Source of the DNA: Mesorhizobium sp. C432A
GTDB lineage: Bacteria > Pseudomonadota > Alphaproteobacteria > Rhizobiales > Rhizobiaceae
Length of the DNA: 64,000 bases
Assembly (NCBI RefSeq): GCF_030323145.1
Contig: NZ_CP100470.1
Location: 5,187,001-5,251,000, forward strand
Direction: 5' to 3'
Shown: piece by piece, positions 1 to 13,711 of the stretch
Layout of the letters: each line of letters begins with the position of its first letter
Numbering within the stretch: the first letter of the stretch is position 1
Notes under the pieces: generated by a model
Told to the model about the DNA's origin: nothing
The model's database searches: none
What the model saw: the letters and a program-made list of their open reading frames with translations, nothing else
Position numbers and translations under genes: made by a program

Positions 1-317
1 AGATGCGGCGGCGGCAGTTCGGCCGGCGCGATGGCGCCGGTGACTGTGGGATCGGGCTGCTGCCTGGCCGGGTCCTGGGCTGGCTCCCTGGCGGCGATGT
101 CGGCAGGCGCGGACTGCTCGGGCGGCACACGTTCGAAGTCCTGCGCCGTGTTGTCCACCGGCCGCGCTTTCCGGGTCCACAGTTCCGCCACGCTGACGGT
201 GGGCCTTGCTTCCCGCACAGGCTTGGCGGCAAGCAGCCAGGCTGCGAAAACCAGCCCGCTGCCGAACACCGCAAGGGTCAGCACGAAGCCGCCGACCAGT
301 CCCAAAATCGCTTTCAC
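1..317 (-). CDS. Small single-pass membrane protein, partial (runs off the left edge)
   Basis: The minus strand is open from a GTG at 317 to the window edge, about 105 residues, with no stop seen. An AAGGAG ribosome site at 324-329 sits 7 nt before the GTG. The product begins with a short basic end, then a hydrophobic stretch (residues 4-28, rich in L, V, G, A) that looks like one membrane anchor, followed by a charged and proline/alanine-rich tail that is probably periplasmic. I recognise no domain. It lies 190 nt downstream of metH on the same strand. The function is unknown, and the start is well supported by the ribosome site. Confidence 0.6.
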   Translation of the reverse strand, partial: MKAILGLVGGFVLTLAVFGSGLVFAAWLLAAKPVREARPTVSVAELWTRKARPVDNTAQDFERVPPEQSAPADIAAREPAQDPARQQPDPTVTGAIAPAELPPPH

Positions 318-506
318 TCGACACTCCTTGTGTCCCTGCCAATAAAATGCGGGACATCACGGCTTGTTCCAGAAAAGCAGGCGCGAGGGACCTAAGTCTG
401 ACCGACCCACAACCGGCAGCTCGCCGAGAACCGGGTGCGGCGCGATTTTTTTCGACGGTGAAAATCAAGGGAGCGGTCGAGCAGCCATTGGGCCACGTCG
501 CAGCCG

Positions 507-4316
<3,810 letters not shown>

Positions 4317-4342
4317 TTTTTATCCTTGAGGCGACAACCATC

Positions 4343-4362
4343 ACATAAGGATATCTTTATGT
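4343..4362. promoter_or_regulatory. 20-bp palindrome upstream of metH, candidate SahR operator
   Basis: The sequence ACATAAGGATATCTTTATGT has 9 of 10 complementary pairs around a central GATATC core. It lies 26-46 nt before the metH ATG, where a repressor would block transcription. The pattern resembles sites described for SahR, the ArsR-family regulator that senses S-adenosylhomocysteine and controls methionine-cycle genes in Proteobacteria. The assignment is an inference from motif shape and target gene, since no sahR gene is in the window. Confidence 0.6.
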
Positions 4363-4466
4363 CAACATACGGAATGCAGGCGAACGCGTAGTGGCGAGAG
4401 TTTGGTGCGATGGTCATCCCGATCGACAATGTGACGGCGGCGCTCATCGTCGCCGCTGCGCCGTGC

Positions 4467-5588
4467 CTACACCACCACGTCCCGATATACCCTCACCTCG
4501 CCATCCTGGCCGCGGATGCGCCAATCCTGCCCGTCCCGTCCCTCGACATGGCATGGCCCGAGCGGCACCTTGCCGCCGCCTTCCGGCAGGTCCAGCACAT
4601 AGATCGGATTGCAGATGCCCGACAGGCGGGCGCGCAGCGCGCCGGCCAGCGCCTGTCCCTGCGCAATCGTGGTGCGCCTGTGCGCCATGCCGCGCGCGAG
4701 GTCGCCATGGTGCAGGTAATAGGGTTTGACGCCGAGCCGGTACATCAGTTCGCGGCAGAGTTCCTCCAGCACCTCGACCGTGTCGTTGACGCCCTTGAGC
4801 AGGACACTCTGGTTGAGCAGCACGAAGCCTGCCTGGCGCATGACGCGGCAGGCCAATTCGGTGGCCGGCGTGATCTCCCGCGCATGGTTGAAATGGGTGA
4901 CGATTGTGACCATCAGCCGGCCCTGCAACGCGCCAACCAGCCCCGGCGTGATGCGCGCGGGCAGCACGACAGGCACGCGTGTGTGGATACGCAGCAGCCT
5001 GACATGCGCGATCGTCTCGATACGGGCGCGGATTTCGGCCAGCGCCTTGTCCGGCAGCGACAGCGGATCGCCGCCGGTCAGGATCACTTCGCGGATTTCG
5101 GTATGGGCTTCGATATAGGCAAAGGCGTCTTCGAGCGCCTCGCGCGTGTAGCCGCGGCCGATCGAGGTCAGAGACTCCTTGCGGAAGCAGAAGCGGCAAT
5201 AGACCGCGCATTGGTAGGTCGCAAACAACAGCACGCGGTCGGCGTGGCGGTGCGTCAGTCGCGGCACCGGACTGAAGGCATGGTCGGCGATCGGATCGTC
5301 GAGCTCGCCTTCCATTTCCGTCAGCTCATCCGGCGATGGAATGACCTGGGCGCGGATCGGATCGGCGGGATCGTTCCAGTCGATCAGGTCGAGATAGGTT
5401 TTGGGGGCACGCACCTTGTGGTGTACGGCCGCCTCCTGCGCCGCCGCGCGCTCGGCGGGTGACAGCGGCAGCGAGGCGAGATCGCGGACGTGGCGCACGC
5501 CCGCGCGGATGTCGTTTTGCCAGGCGGTGTCGGCGTCGCGTCCTTCGTCGGCTGTGGCCGAGTCATCGAAAATTGAGTCTGGGATCAT
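4467..5588 (-). CDS. Lysine 2,3-aminomutase / EpmB family radical SAM enzyme
   Basis: Radical SAM and PLP enzyme of the KamA/EpmB family, expected to convert lysine to beta-lysine. The 373-residue protein has the iron-sulfur motif CAVYCRFC (Cys127, 131, 134) followed by FRKE, and the typical ILTGGDPL segment. EpmB makes (R)-beta-lysine for modification of elongation factor P together with EpmA. Neither epmA nor efp is in this window, so the EF-P role is inferred from family and size only. The gene is read toward metH and diverges from the acyl-CoA synthetase gene. Classical catabolic KamA proteins are longer (about 415 residues), which favours the EpmB-like reading. Confidence 0.85.
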   Translation of the reverse strand: MIPDSIFDDSATADEGRDADTAWQNDIRAGVRHVRDLASLPLSPAERAAAQEAAVHHKVRAPKTYLDLIDWNDPADPIRAQVIPSPDELTEMEGELDDPIADHAFSPVPRLTHRHADRVLLFATYQCAVYCRFCFRKESLTSIGRGYTREALEDAFAYIEAHTEIREVILTGGDPLSLPDKALAEIRARIETIAHVRLLRIHTRVPVVLPARITPGLVGALQGRLMVTIVTHFNHAREITPATELACRVMRQAGFVLLNQSVLLKGVNDTVEVLEELCRELMYRLGVKPYYLHHGDLARGMAHRRTTIAQGQALAGALRARLSGICNPIYVLDLPEGGGKVPLGPCHVEGRDGQDWRIRGQDGEVRVYRDVVV

Positions 5589-5789
5589 TGGGGCCTCGGG
5601 GCAATTCTGGCGGTGCTATCGGCCGGATGGACGGTTCGGTCAACAGCAGTGGCTCGGCGCGGATTGTCGCTGTGCTGCGATCCTTCGCATACCCCGACTA
5701 TCGCCGTAATCGACCAGCGCAGCAATTTCAGGCAATCTGACCGATAAGGCGCTCCAAGGGGAGATGGGCGCCGCCTAAGGAGGACTGCC

Positions 5790-7436
5790 ATGAGCAAAAT
5801 GCCGCGCTATGAGGATGCCGTTCAGCGCTTTCGCATCGAAGATGAGATCGCGCGGTTGTATGGCAACCCTGGAACCGGCATCAATGCCTATGTCGAATGC
5901 TGCGGCCGCTACACCGGAGAAGACCGGCTGGCGCTGCGCGCGATCTCGGCCGGCGGCGAGCTTCGCGAATTCAGCTTCGACGATCTCGCCGACATGTCGG
6001 GGCGCGCCGCCAATGTGCTCAAGGCCGCCGGCGTCGGTGCCGGCGATGTCGTCGCCGGCATGCTGCCGCGCGTCCCCGAACTGGTGGCGCTGATCCTCGG
6101 GACGTGGCGGATCGGCGCGGTCTACCAGCCGCTGTTCACCGCCTTCGGTCCGAAAGCCATCGAGCACCGCCTCGGCTATAGCGGCGCCAGGATCGTGGTG
6201 ACCAACCCGGCCAATCGCGGCAAGCTCGACGAGGTCGAGACATCAGCGCAAATCGCCACCATTCTTGGCAATGGCGGTGTGCTGCCTGCAGGCGACATCG
6301 ATTTCCGCGCCGCGCTTGCCGCCGCCTCGCCCGAGTGCCAGCCGGTGATGCGCAAGGGCGACGACTTGTTCATGATGATGTCGACGTCGGGAACGACCGG
6401 CCTGCCCAAGGGCGTCCCGGTGCCGCTCCGCGCCCTGCTCGCCTTCGGCGCCTATATGCGCGACGCGATCGGCTTGCTGCCCGACGACATCTTCTGGAAT
6501 ATCGCCGATCCCGGCTGGGCCTACGGCCTCTATTACGCCATCACCGGCCCGTTGCAGCTCGGCATCGCCACGACCTTCCATGAAGGCGCCTTCAACGCCA
6601 AGAGCACTTACGACATCATCGAGCGGCTCGGCGTCACCAGCCTTGCCGGCTCGCCGACCGCCTATCGCCTGCTGATGGCGGAAGGCGCGGAAGCTGCGGC
6701 CCGCGTCAAAGGCAGACTGCGCGTGGTGAGCAGCGCCGGCGAGCCGCTCAACCCGGAAGTCATCCGCTGGTTCGACGCAAATCTCGCCGCGCCCATTCAC
6801 GACCATTACGGCCAGACCGAGAACGGCATGATGGTCAACAACCATCATGGGCTCTCGCATGTCGTTCGCGCGGGCTCGGCCGGCTTCGCCATGCCCGGAT
6901 ATCGCATGGTGGTACTGGACGAGGCCGGCAACGAGCTCGGCCCCAACCAGCCCGGCATCCTCGCCGTAGATATCGCGAAGTCGCCGCTGCGCTGGTTTGA
7001 CGGCTATCACCAGGCGCAAACGCCGGCGATCACGGGCGGCTACTACCGCACCGGCGACACGGTGGAGTACGAGCCGGACGGTTCGGTCTCCTTCATCGGC
7101 CGCGCCGACGATGTCATCACTTCGGCCGGCTATCGCATCGGCCCGTTCGACGTCGAAAGCGCGCTGATCGAGCATCCGGCGGTCAACGAGGCGGCTGTCG
7201 TCGGCGTGCCCGATCCGCAGCGCACCGAGATCGTCAAGGCCTTCGTCGTCCTGGCGCCGGCTTACAAGGGCAATTCGGAGCTCGCCGAAGAGCTGGCCCA
7301 GCACGTCAAGAAACGGCTGTCGGCGCACGCCTACCCGCGCGAGGTCGAGTTCATCACGGAACTGCCGAAGACCCCGAGCGGCAAGATCCAGCGCTTCCTG
7401 CTGAGGAAGGCGGAGGTGGAGAAGCGCAAGGCGTGA
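5790..7436 (+). CDS. AMP-forming acyl-CoA synthetase (acetyl/medium-chain type)
   Basis: Activates a carboxylic acid to its acyl-CoA through an acyl-adenylate. The 548 residues contain the P-loop-like STSGTTGLPKG, the adenylate-binding DHYGQTE, the hinge region YRTGD ... GRADDVI, and the C-terminal catalytic lysine in PSGKIQR. These fit the acetyl-CoA synthetase / medium-chain acyl-CoA synthetase branch, and the substrate cannot be told from sequence. A strong AAGGAGG (5777-5783) precedes the ATG. The gene stands alone and is followed by a palindromic intergenic repeat. Confidence 0.88.
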   Translation: MSKMPRYEDAVQRFRIEDEIARLYGNPGTGINAYVECCGRYTGEDRLALRAISAGGELREFSFDDLADMSGRAANVLKAAGVGAGDVVAGMLPRVPELVALILGTWRIGAVYQPLFTAFGPKAIEHRLGYSGARIVVTNPANRGKLDEVETSAQIATILGNGGVLPAGDIDFRAALAAASPECQPVMRKGDDLFMMMSTSGTTGLPKGVPVPLRALLAFGAYMRDAIGLLPDDIFWNIADPGWAYGLYYAITGPLQLGIATTFHEGAFNAKSTYDIIERLGVTSLAGSPTAYRLLMAEGAEAAARVKGRLRVVSSAGEPLNPEVIRWFDANLAAPIHDHYGQTENGMMVNNHHGLSHVVRAGSAGFAMPGYRMVVLDEAGNELGPNQPGILAVDIAKSPLRWFDGYHQAQTPAITGGYYRTGDTVEYEPDGSVSFIGRADDVITSAGYRIGPFDVESALIEHPAVNEAAVVGVPDPQRTEIVKAFVVLAPAYKGNSELAEELAQHVKKRLSAHAYPREVEFITELPKTPSGKIQRFLLRKAEVEKRKA

Positions 7437-7445
7437 TTAGGCGCC

Positions 7446-7603
7446 AATCTCCCCCCTCGAGGGGGAGATGTCGCCGAAGGCGACAGAGGGGGTCGTTGCG
7501 CGTGAAGCGCTAACGTCGTCTCGCGCTGCAAAAGGAGTCAGCGCTTCAAGCGCAACGACGCCTCTGGCCTGCCGGCCATCTCCTTCCTCAAGGGGGCAGC
7601 TCC
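7446..7603. repeat. Palindromic intergenic mosaic element (RIME-like)
   Basis: The segment between the synthetase gene and the next ORF is a nest of inverted repeats. CCCCCTCGAGGGGG lies at 7452-7465, and GTCGCC/GGCGAC follows it. A long imperfect stem pairs the GTCGTTGCGC region near 7490 with GCGCAACGAC near 7555. This architecture is typical of rhizobial intergenic mosaic elements, which are non-coding and occur in many copies. The exact limits and family name are inferred. Confidence 0.6.
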
Positions 7604-7672
7604 AACGCCGTCTTTTTTCAGCCCAATGTTGTCATGTATCCTTGGAATCGAACGTAGAGCAGGGTTTATATC

Positions 7673-8566
7673 ATGCGGTGGGTCTGGACGTTTCTGTTTG
7701 CGCTGGTGAGCAGCGTGGCTTTCACGGCCTCGCCGGAGGACGACTATGTGGCCGCGCGTGACAAGGCGATTGCTGATATCGCGGCGCTGAACAGTGCGAA
7801 CGCGGCAATCGAGACCATCGACGCTGAGAACGAGAAGGCGCTGGGCGACCTCCAGCAGCGTCTTGCCGGCATTATCGGGCCGCTGGCGGTCAAGGACTTT
7901 CCGCCAACCGGCACAATCAATATCGAAAGCCTCAGCGACTCCGATATCGGCTATGGCATGCTCGATGGGCTGCGATACACCAAGGGCGACGACGGCCCCA
8001 GCCTGGTGGCAACGACGCGAGGGCTGCTGGAGCGCTGGCTCCAGTCCAGAACCGCCGAGACCGACGAAAGTTTCAAACTGCCCGCCGGCATCGATGAGGC
8101 GCTTAAGCTGGATGCCTTCTATACCCAGGCGATCAACAGCGACGCCGCCTTCGAGGGAACGCTCGACTTTCCATTGAAGAAACCCGAAGGCGCCGACATC
8201 GCCTTCGCACGGCTCGGCGGCTGGACGCAGGACGTCGGGCCGATCTATGAGCAGGAAGTCATCGTTACGCTCGTCAAAGGCAACAGCGTGAGAATTATCG
8301 CAGCGCCGGCAGCCCCTGCCGTTCCGAAGATCGCCGCCTGCGACGCCGTGTGGGCTGCTGCGGACGCCGCCGCGCAGAAATTCCAGGAGGCCTACCAGGC
8401 ATCGGACCTGAAGGACGAAAAAGCGTTCGAGTCCTCCAACGCCGCCTGGGACAAGGGCGACAGCGACTACCGGGCCTGCATGGCGCAGCGCCTGCCGGCT
8501 GACCCGGCTTTCCCGGCGCTGCTCGCCCAGGCGCAGGCGCTGGCCGATCAAATGGCTGGGAAGTAA
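7673..8566 (+). CDS. Exported protein of unknown function
   Basis: A 297-residue protein with a short hydrophobic N-terminus (residues 3-19) that looks like a cleavable signal peptide. It is followed by an acidic, alanine-rich soluble body. Helical segments with regular A/E/K spacing occur at residues 25-70 and 225-290, suggesting coiled or helical bundles. Two cysteines near the C-terminus (in AACDAVW and YRACMAQ) could form a disulfide. I recognise no domain. It stands alone between the mosaic repeat and the c-di-GMP protein, and a link to the latter is only positional. Confidence 0.65.
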   Translation: MRWVWTFLFALVSSVAFTASPEDDYVAARDKAIADIAALNSANAAIETIDAENEKALGDLQQRLAGIIGPLAVKDFPPTGTINIESLSDSDIGYGMLDGLRYTKGDDGPSLVATTRGLLERWLQSRTAETDESFKLPAGIDEALKLDAFYTQAINSDAAFEGTLDFPLKKPEGADIAFARLGGWTQDVGPIYEQEVIVTLVKGNSVRIIAAPAAPAVPKIAACDAVWAAADAAAQKFQEAYQASDLKDEKAFESSNAAWDKGDSDYRACMAQRLPADPAFPALLAQAQALADQMAGK

Positions 8567-8828
8567 GCCTCCCGCAGGGGCCCGCGCGGCAAGATCAGGC
8601 GGCTTGTTGCAATCTGAGGCGAATATGACTTCGCCGCTGGGTTGCAGAACGCTGCAACCTGGCGTCCTACTTTCGGACACTCATTCAGATTTCGGCTGGA
8701 CCCTGGCAGCCAAAAGCTTACCGTTTGTTCTCGGATTCGTCTCGAAGCTCAAACTTAAGCTTTAGCTACTATGGTCGACCGAAGGACTACTGTCCTGGAA
8801 AGGTCTTCGGATCGAGTTGGCAGGTGCA

Positions 8829-11450
8829 ATGCTCAATTCCGGCCGGTTGAAACGGGCCGTTTTTTCTTCCGCCAACTTGCCGGCGGCGATTGCCTTTGTC
8901 GTGCTTCTCGTCTGCGCCCTGGTTGCCGACCAGAGGAACAGAGAGGTCTCCGATCAGCTGGCGCGCGCCGACGTCCTGGCCAAGGTCAACATCATACGCG
9001 CCAAGCTCGAAGGCAACATAGGCGGCAATCTCCAGCTGGTTCAGGGTCTCGTTTCGACAATCGTTACCGAGCCCTATATGGGCCAGCAAAGATTTGCGGC
9101 ACTCGCCCGTAATCTGTTCGAGCAAAAATCGCAGTTGCGCGATATTGCCGGCGCCCCCGACCTCGTCATCGCGCTGATGTATCCGCTGGAAGGCAATGAA
9201 AAAGCCATCGGGCTGGACTACCGCAAGAGCGATACGCAACGCATGGCCGCGCTTCGCGCCCGTGACCAGCGCGCGCTGGTGCTCGCCGGGCCGGTCAAAC
9301 TGGCGCAAGGCGGACGTGGCTTCATCGGCCGTATCCCAGTCTTCGTGCCGACGGCGGGTGGCAGCGACCGTTTCTGGGGTATCGTCTCGGCCGTGATCGA
9401 TGTCGATCGGCTCTACGCTGCCAGCGGACTGACCGACCCTGATCTGGATATCGATGTGGCGCTTATCGGCAAGGATGCGCTCGGCGGCGGCGGGGAACTG
9501 TTCTTCGGCGGCGATAATGTCGTGTCCGGCAATCCGGTGATGGCAGAGGTGCAATTGCCTTCAGGCTCCTGGCAAATTTCAGCCATACCGAAGGGCGGCT
9601 GGCCGACCGCTCCGAAAAATGAGTGGCTGTTGCGTCTGCTCATGGCGCTTGCCGGCGCGCTGGTGGTGCTGCCGATCCTCGTGGCAGGACGTCTTTTCGG
9701 TGAGCGGCAGAAAAGTGACGCCGAGTTGAGGCGCCTGTCCCGGCGGCTGGAGCTGGCGTTGGAAGCCTCTGCTATAGGCGTGTGGGAGCACGATACCGTC
9801 AGCAACGAACTCGTATGGGACGACCGCATCAACGAAATCTATGGCAAACCCGGCGGCGGCAAGACCCGTAGCTATGACGACTGGGCGCTGGCGATCCATC
9901 CCCAAGACTTCGAACGGGCTAAAGCAGATTTCGATTCGGCTGTTGCAACACAAGGCCCCTACTCTTCGCAGTATCGGCTCCTGCGGCCGGACGGCACCAT
10001 TCGCCATGTGCGCACCCGCGCCAGTTTCTTCCGGGACATCGACGGCACGCCAAAAATGATCGGCGCCGAATGGGATGTGACAGGCGACGTGCTGCTCAAC
10101 GAGAATCTCGTGCGTGAACGTCGCCTTTCAGAATCGAAAAATGCCGAACTGAACCTGGCCAAAGCCCGCATCGAGCATGTCGCGATGCATGATTCGCTGA
10201 CCGGTCTGCCCAACCGTCGGTATCTGGACGAGATGCTTGCCGAAAACCGCGAAGCCGACGGCCGTGCGGCGTTGCTGCATCTCGACCTTGACCGGTTCAA
10301 GCAGATCAACGACACGCTCGGCCATGCAGCGGGCGATGCATTGCTGGTGCATGCTTCGAAAGTCATCAAGGCCAGCGTCGGCAGTGCCGATTTCGTTGCG
10401 CGCATCGGCGGCGACGAGTTTGTAGTGCTGAGCCATGGACGCGACGACAAGGAACTCGCCGCGCTGGCCGACCACATTATCGATGCGATGCGCCAGCCGG
10501 TCGACTATCTGGGTCACCAGTGCCGGTTCGGCGTCAGCATCGGCATTGCGGCCAATAGCGGCGTCGATGCAAGGCAGTTGCTTGTCAATGCCGATCTGGC
10601 GCTGTACCGGGCGAAAGGCCGCGGCCGCAACCGCTACGAGTTTTTCAACGAAGAGCTGCAGAGCGAGATCGTGCGGACCAAGCAGACCGCCGACGAGATT
10701 CTGGGCGGGCTCGAGCGGAACGAATTCATCGTCTACTATCAGCCGCAGTTCGACGCCAAGACGCTGGAGATCGTCGGCGTCGAGGCGCTGTCGCGTTGGG
10801 ATCATCCGCAACGCGGCATGCTGACCCCCGACGCCTACATCAAGGTGGCTGAAGAACTTAATGTCGTGGCGCTTATCGACCGCACCGTCCTGGAGCAGGC
10901 GCTCGATAATTTTGAGCGTTGGTCGCGCAGCCACCTCAACATCCCGCGCGTCTCGGTCAACGTTTCCGCACGGCGCCTGGAAGACAGGGACCTGATCAAG
11001 GGTTTGCGCAAGCTTCCGATCAAGGAAGGGACCGTGTCGTTCGAACTGGTGGAGTCGATTTTCCTCGACGAAAACGACGAGCTGGTCAGCTGGAACATCG
11101 AACACATCAAGGGGCTCGGCATCGACGTCGAGATCGACGATTTCGGCACCGGGCATGCCTCGATCGTCTCGCTGTTGAAGTTGCGGCCCCGTCGCCTCAA
11201 GATCGACCGCCAGCTGGTCACCCCCATCACCAGCTCAACCGCACAGCGGCAGCTTGTGTCGTCCATCATCGACATCGGCAAGTCGCTCGGGATCGAAGTG
11301 ATCGCCGAGGGCGTCGAGACGATGGAGCACGCGCGCATCCTGAAAGAGCTTGGCTGCGACATCCTGCAAGGCTTCCTGTTCGGCTACCCGATGGATGCCA
11401 AAGCCTTCAAGGCCTTCGCGCAGTCGCGCAAATGGCTGGCGGCGAGCTGA
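8829..11450 (+). CDS. Membrane CHASE-PAS-GGDEF-EAL cyclic-di-GMP signalling protein
   Basis: A membrane receptor for making and/or breaking c-di-GMP. Numbering from the upstream TTG at 8817, TM segments at about 20-37 and 270-295 flank an extracytoplasmic domain that resembles CHASE1. Then come a PAS domain (305-425), a GGDEF domain with intact GGDEF at 531-535, and an EAL domain with intact EAL at 656-658 plus DDFGTG. Both catalytic signatures are intact, so either activity is possible. I chose the ATG at 8829 (873 residues) over the in-frame TTG, and neither has a strong ribosome site. The gene is monocistronic. Confidence 0.9.
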   Translation: MLNSGRLKRAVFSSANLPAAIAFVVLLVCALVADQRNREVSDQLARADVLAKVNIIRAKLEGNIGGNLQLVQGLVSTIVTEPYMGQQRFAALARNLFEQKSQLRDIAGAPDLVIALMYPLEGNEKAIGLDYRKSDTQRMAALRARDQRALVLAGPVKLAQGGRGFIGRIPVFVPTAGGSDRFWGIVSAVIDVDRLYAASGLTDPDLDIDVALIGKDALGGGGELFFGGDNVVSGNPVMAEVQLPSGSWQISAIPKGGWPTAPKNEWLLRLLMALAGALVVLPILVAGRLFGERQKSDAELRRLSRRLELALEASAIGVWEHDTVSNELVWDDRINEIYGKPGGGKTRSYDDWALAIHPQDFERAKADFDSAVATQGPYSSQYRLLRPDGTIRHVRTRASFFRDIDGTPKMIGAEWDVTGDVLLNENLVRERRLSESKNAELNLAKARIEHVAMHDSLTGLPNRRYLDEMLAENREADGRAALLHLDLDRFKQINDTLGHAAGDALLVHASKVIKASVGSADFVARIGGDEFVVLSHGRDDKELAALADHIIDAMRQPVDYLGHQCRFGVSIGIAANSGVDARQLLVNADLALYRAKGRGRNRYEFFNEELQSEIVRTKQTADEILGGLERNEFIVYYQPQFDAKTLEIVGVEALSRWDHPQRGMLTPDAYIKVAEELNVVALIDRTVLEQALDNFERWSRSHLNIPRVSVNVSARRLEDRDLIKGLRKLPIKEGTVSFELVESIFLDENDELVSWNIEHIKGLGIDVEIDDFGTGHASIVSLLKLRPRRLKIDRQLVTPITSSTAQRQLVSSIIDIGKSLGIEVIAEGVETMEHARILKELGCDILQGFLFGYPMDAKAFKAFAQSRKWLAAS

Positions 11451-11495
11451 CAAATCCTGGCTTTGCTGGACGCAAATGCGGACGCAGGACCTGCG

Positions 11496-13118
11496 TCAGG
11501 TCCGCAGCCCCGGCGCCTCGTGCCCGGTCCTCTCCACATATTCGGTATAGCCGCCGCCATAGGTGTGGATGCCTTCTGGCGTCAGTTCCAGCACGCGGTT
11601 GGAGAGTGCGGCCAGGAAATGGCGGTCGTGCGAGACGAACAGCATGGTGCCTTCGTATTGCGACAGCGCCGTGATCAGCATCTCCTTGGTCGCGATGTCG
11701 AGGTGGTTGGTCGGCTCGTCGAGCACCAGAAGATTGGGCGGATCGAACAGCATCAGCGCCATCACCAGGCGCGCCTTTTCGCCGCCTGACAGAACCCGGC
11801 ATTTCTTCTCGATCTCGTCGCCGGAAAAGCCGAAGCAGCCGGCGAGTGCCCTGAGCGGCGCCTGGCCGGCTTGCGGAAACGCGTCCTCCAGCGTCTGGAA
11901 CACGGTGCGTTCGCCCTCCAACACCTCCATGGCGTGCTGGGCGAAATAGCCCATTTTCACACTCGGCCCCCGAGCAACTGTGCCGGCATCCGGGTCAGAC
12001 GCGCCGGCCACCAGCTTCAGCAGTGTCGACTTGCCGGCGCCGTTGACGCCCATGATGCACCAGCGCTCGCGGCGGCGGACCTGGAAGTCCAGCCCCTCAT
12101 AGATCGAGCGGCTGCCATAGCCCTTGTGGACGTTCTTCAGCGTCACGACATCCTCGCCGCAGCGCGGCGCCGGCTGAAAATCGAAATTCACGATCTGACG
12201 GCGCTTGGGCGGCTCGACACGATCGATCTTGTCGAGCTTCTTCACCCGGCTCTGCACCTGGGCGGCGTGTGACGCCCGCGCCTTGAAGCGCTCGATGAAA
12301 GCGATCTCCTTGGCCAGCATGGCCTGCTGGCGCTCGAACTGCGCCTGCTGCTGCTTGTCGGCGATCGCCCGCTGCTGCTGGTAGAATTCGTAATTGCCGG
12401 AATAGGCGGTGAGCGAACCGGCGTCGATCTCGACCACCTTGTTGACGATGCGGTTCATGAACTCGCGGTCGTGCGAGGTCATCAGCAGCGCGCCCTCATA
12501 ACCTTTCAGGAACTGCTCCAGCCAGATCAGGCTTTCGAGATCGAGATGGTTGGACGGTTCGTCGAGCAGCATGACGTCGGGCCGCATCAACAGGATGCGG
12601 GCCAGCGCCACGCGCATCTTCCAGCCGCCGGACAGCTTGCCGACATCGCCATCCATCATTTCCTGGCTGAAGCCCAGGCCGTCCAGCACTTCGCGGGCGC
12701 GGCCATCGAGCGCATAGCCGTCGAGCTCTTCGAAACGATGCTGCGCCTCACCGTACTTCTCGATGACCTCCTCCATCCGGTCGGCCTGTTCGGGGTCGGC
12801 CATGGCCGCCTCGAGTTCGGCCATTTCGGCCGCCACGTCGCTGACCGGCCCGGCGCCGTTCATCACTTCGGCCACAGCACTATGGCCCGCCATGTCGCCG
12901 ACATCCTGGCTGAAATAGCCGATGGTGACGCCGCGATCGACCTGCACCTGGCCCTCGTCGGGCTGCTCCTGGCCGGTGATCATGCGAAACAGCGTCGTCT
13001 TGCCGGCGCCGTTCGGCCCGACAAGGCCGACCTTCTCGCCCTTCTGTAGCGAGGCCGAGGCCTCGATGAAGACAAGCTGGCGGCCGTTCTGCTTGCTGAT
13101 GCTTTCAAGACGGATCAT
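11496..13118 (-). CDS. ABC-F family ATPase (YbiT/Uup-like)
   Basis: A 540-residue soluble protein with two ABC domains and no membrane segments, the ABC-F layout. Domain 1 has Walker A GPNGAGKTT, signature LSGGWKMR and Walker B MLLDEPSNHLDL. Domain 2 has GVNGAGKST, LSGGEKAR and LVLDEPTNHLDI. A charged linker (QQQRAIADKQQQ and following) joins them. ABC-F proteins act on ribosomes as translation factors or, in some branches, give antibiotic resistance. The length matches E. coli YbiT. I start at the MIRLESIS methionine because the family begins there, and upstream in-frame codons do not resemble it. A second, longer ABC-F lies at 61958-63835. Confidence 0.9.
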   Translation of the reverse strand: MIRLESISKQNGRQLVFIEASASLQKGEKVGLVGPNGAGKTTLFRMITGQEQPDEGQVQVDRGVTIGYFSQDVGDMAGHSAVAEVMNGAGPVSDVAAEMAELEAAMADPEQADRMEEVIEKYGEAQHRFEELDGYALDGRAREVLDGLGFSQEMMDGDVGKLSGGWKMRVALARILLMRPDVMLLDEPSNHLDLESLIWLEQFLKGYEGALLMTSHDREFMNRIVNKVVEIDAGSLTAYSGNYEFYQQQRAIADKQQQAQFERQQAMLAKEIAFIERFKARASHAAQVQSRVKKLDKIDRVEPPKRRQIVNFDFQPAPRCGEDVVTLKNVHKGYGSRSIYEGLDFQVRRRERWCIMGVNGAGKSTLLKLVAGASDPDAGTVARGPSVKMGYFAQHAMEVLEGERTVFQTLEDAFPQAGQAPLRALAGCFGFSGDEIEKKCRVLSGGEKARLVMALMLFDPPNLLVLDEPTNHLDIATKEMLITALSQYEGTMLFVSHDRHFLAALSNRVLELTPEGIHTYGGGYTEYVERTGHEAPGLRT

Positions 13119-13344
13119 GAGGCGGTCCGGGGGAGTTGGTGCAAAGTTGAGGGATTTGCCCGGGGCCATACGCGAATGAGCGCAAGGAGGAAAGAGGCAG
13201 AAGCGCCACAGATGGTGGCGAGGACCCGTCATCGCGCCCGAAACAAAAATCCAGCGATTGTCGAAAACCGCCCTCGCGGAACGACATTGGCACGGCGGCC
13301 TGCATGGCCCCCAAACAGCGACACCAACAGGCAGGAATATGACG

Positions 13345-13659
13345 ATGGCCAAGATGCTCGTGATCTACAAAACCCCGGCTGATCCGGAGGCGTTCGACCG
13401 GCACTATTTCGAGGTTCATGTGCCGCTGGCCAAGAAGCTTCCCGGACTGCGGCGCTACGACATCAGCAGGCGGCCCATCATCAAGCGCTCGGCGGGCGAG
13501 ATTCCGTATCTGGTCGGGACACTCTATTTCGACAGCCTCGCCGATATGCAGAGCGCATTTGCCACCGAAATCGGCATTGCCTGCGCCGCTGACCGGCGTA
13601 TACTCGCCCCAGGAGACGATGACTTGACGATGCTCCTGTTCGACGTCGACCAAGTGTGA
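13345..13659 (+). CDS. EthD-domain protein
   Basis: A 104-residue protein that starts MAKMLVIYK and matches the EthD family of small ferredoxin-like dimeric proteins. Visible family features are the YKTPADPEAFDRHY segment and VPLAKKLPGLRRY. The family was named for ethyl tert-butyl ether degradation but most members have no known reaction. AGGA lies 8 nt upstream of the ATG at 13345, and an ATG two codons earlier (13339) is also in frame but too close to the ribosome site. Confidence 0.75.
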   Translation: MAKMLVIYKTPADPEAFDRHYFEVHVPLAKKLPGLRRYDISRRPIIKRSAGEIPYLVGTLYFDSLADMQSAFATEIGIACAADRRILAPGDDDLTMLLFDVDQV

Positions 13660-13711
13660 ATCTTAGCCGATCTCGGAGTGGAACGAAGGAGCCGCGCCGA
13701 AGCGGACGACG

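Noticed and set aside
4317..4466. Cobalamin or SAM riboswitch upstream of metH
   Set aside because: The gap to the next gene is 150 nt, dominated by a palindrome; I see no B12-box-like element or SAM-II fold.
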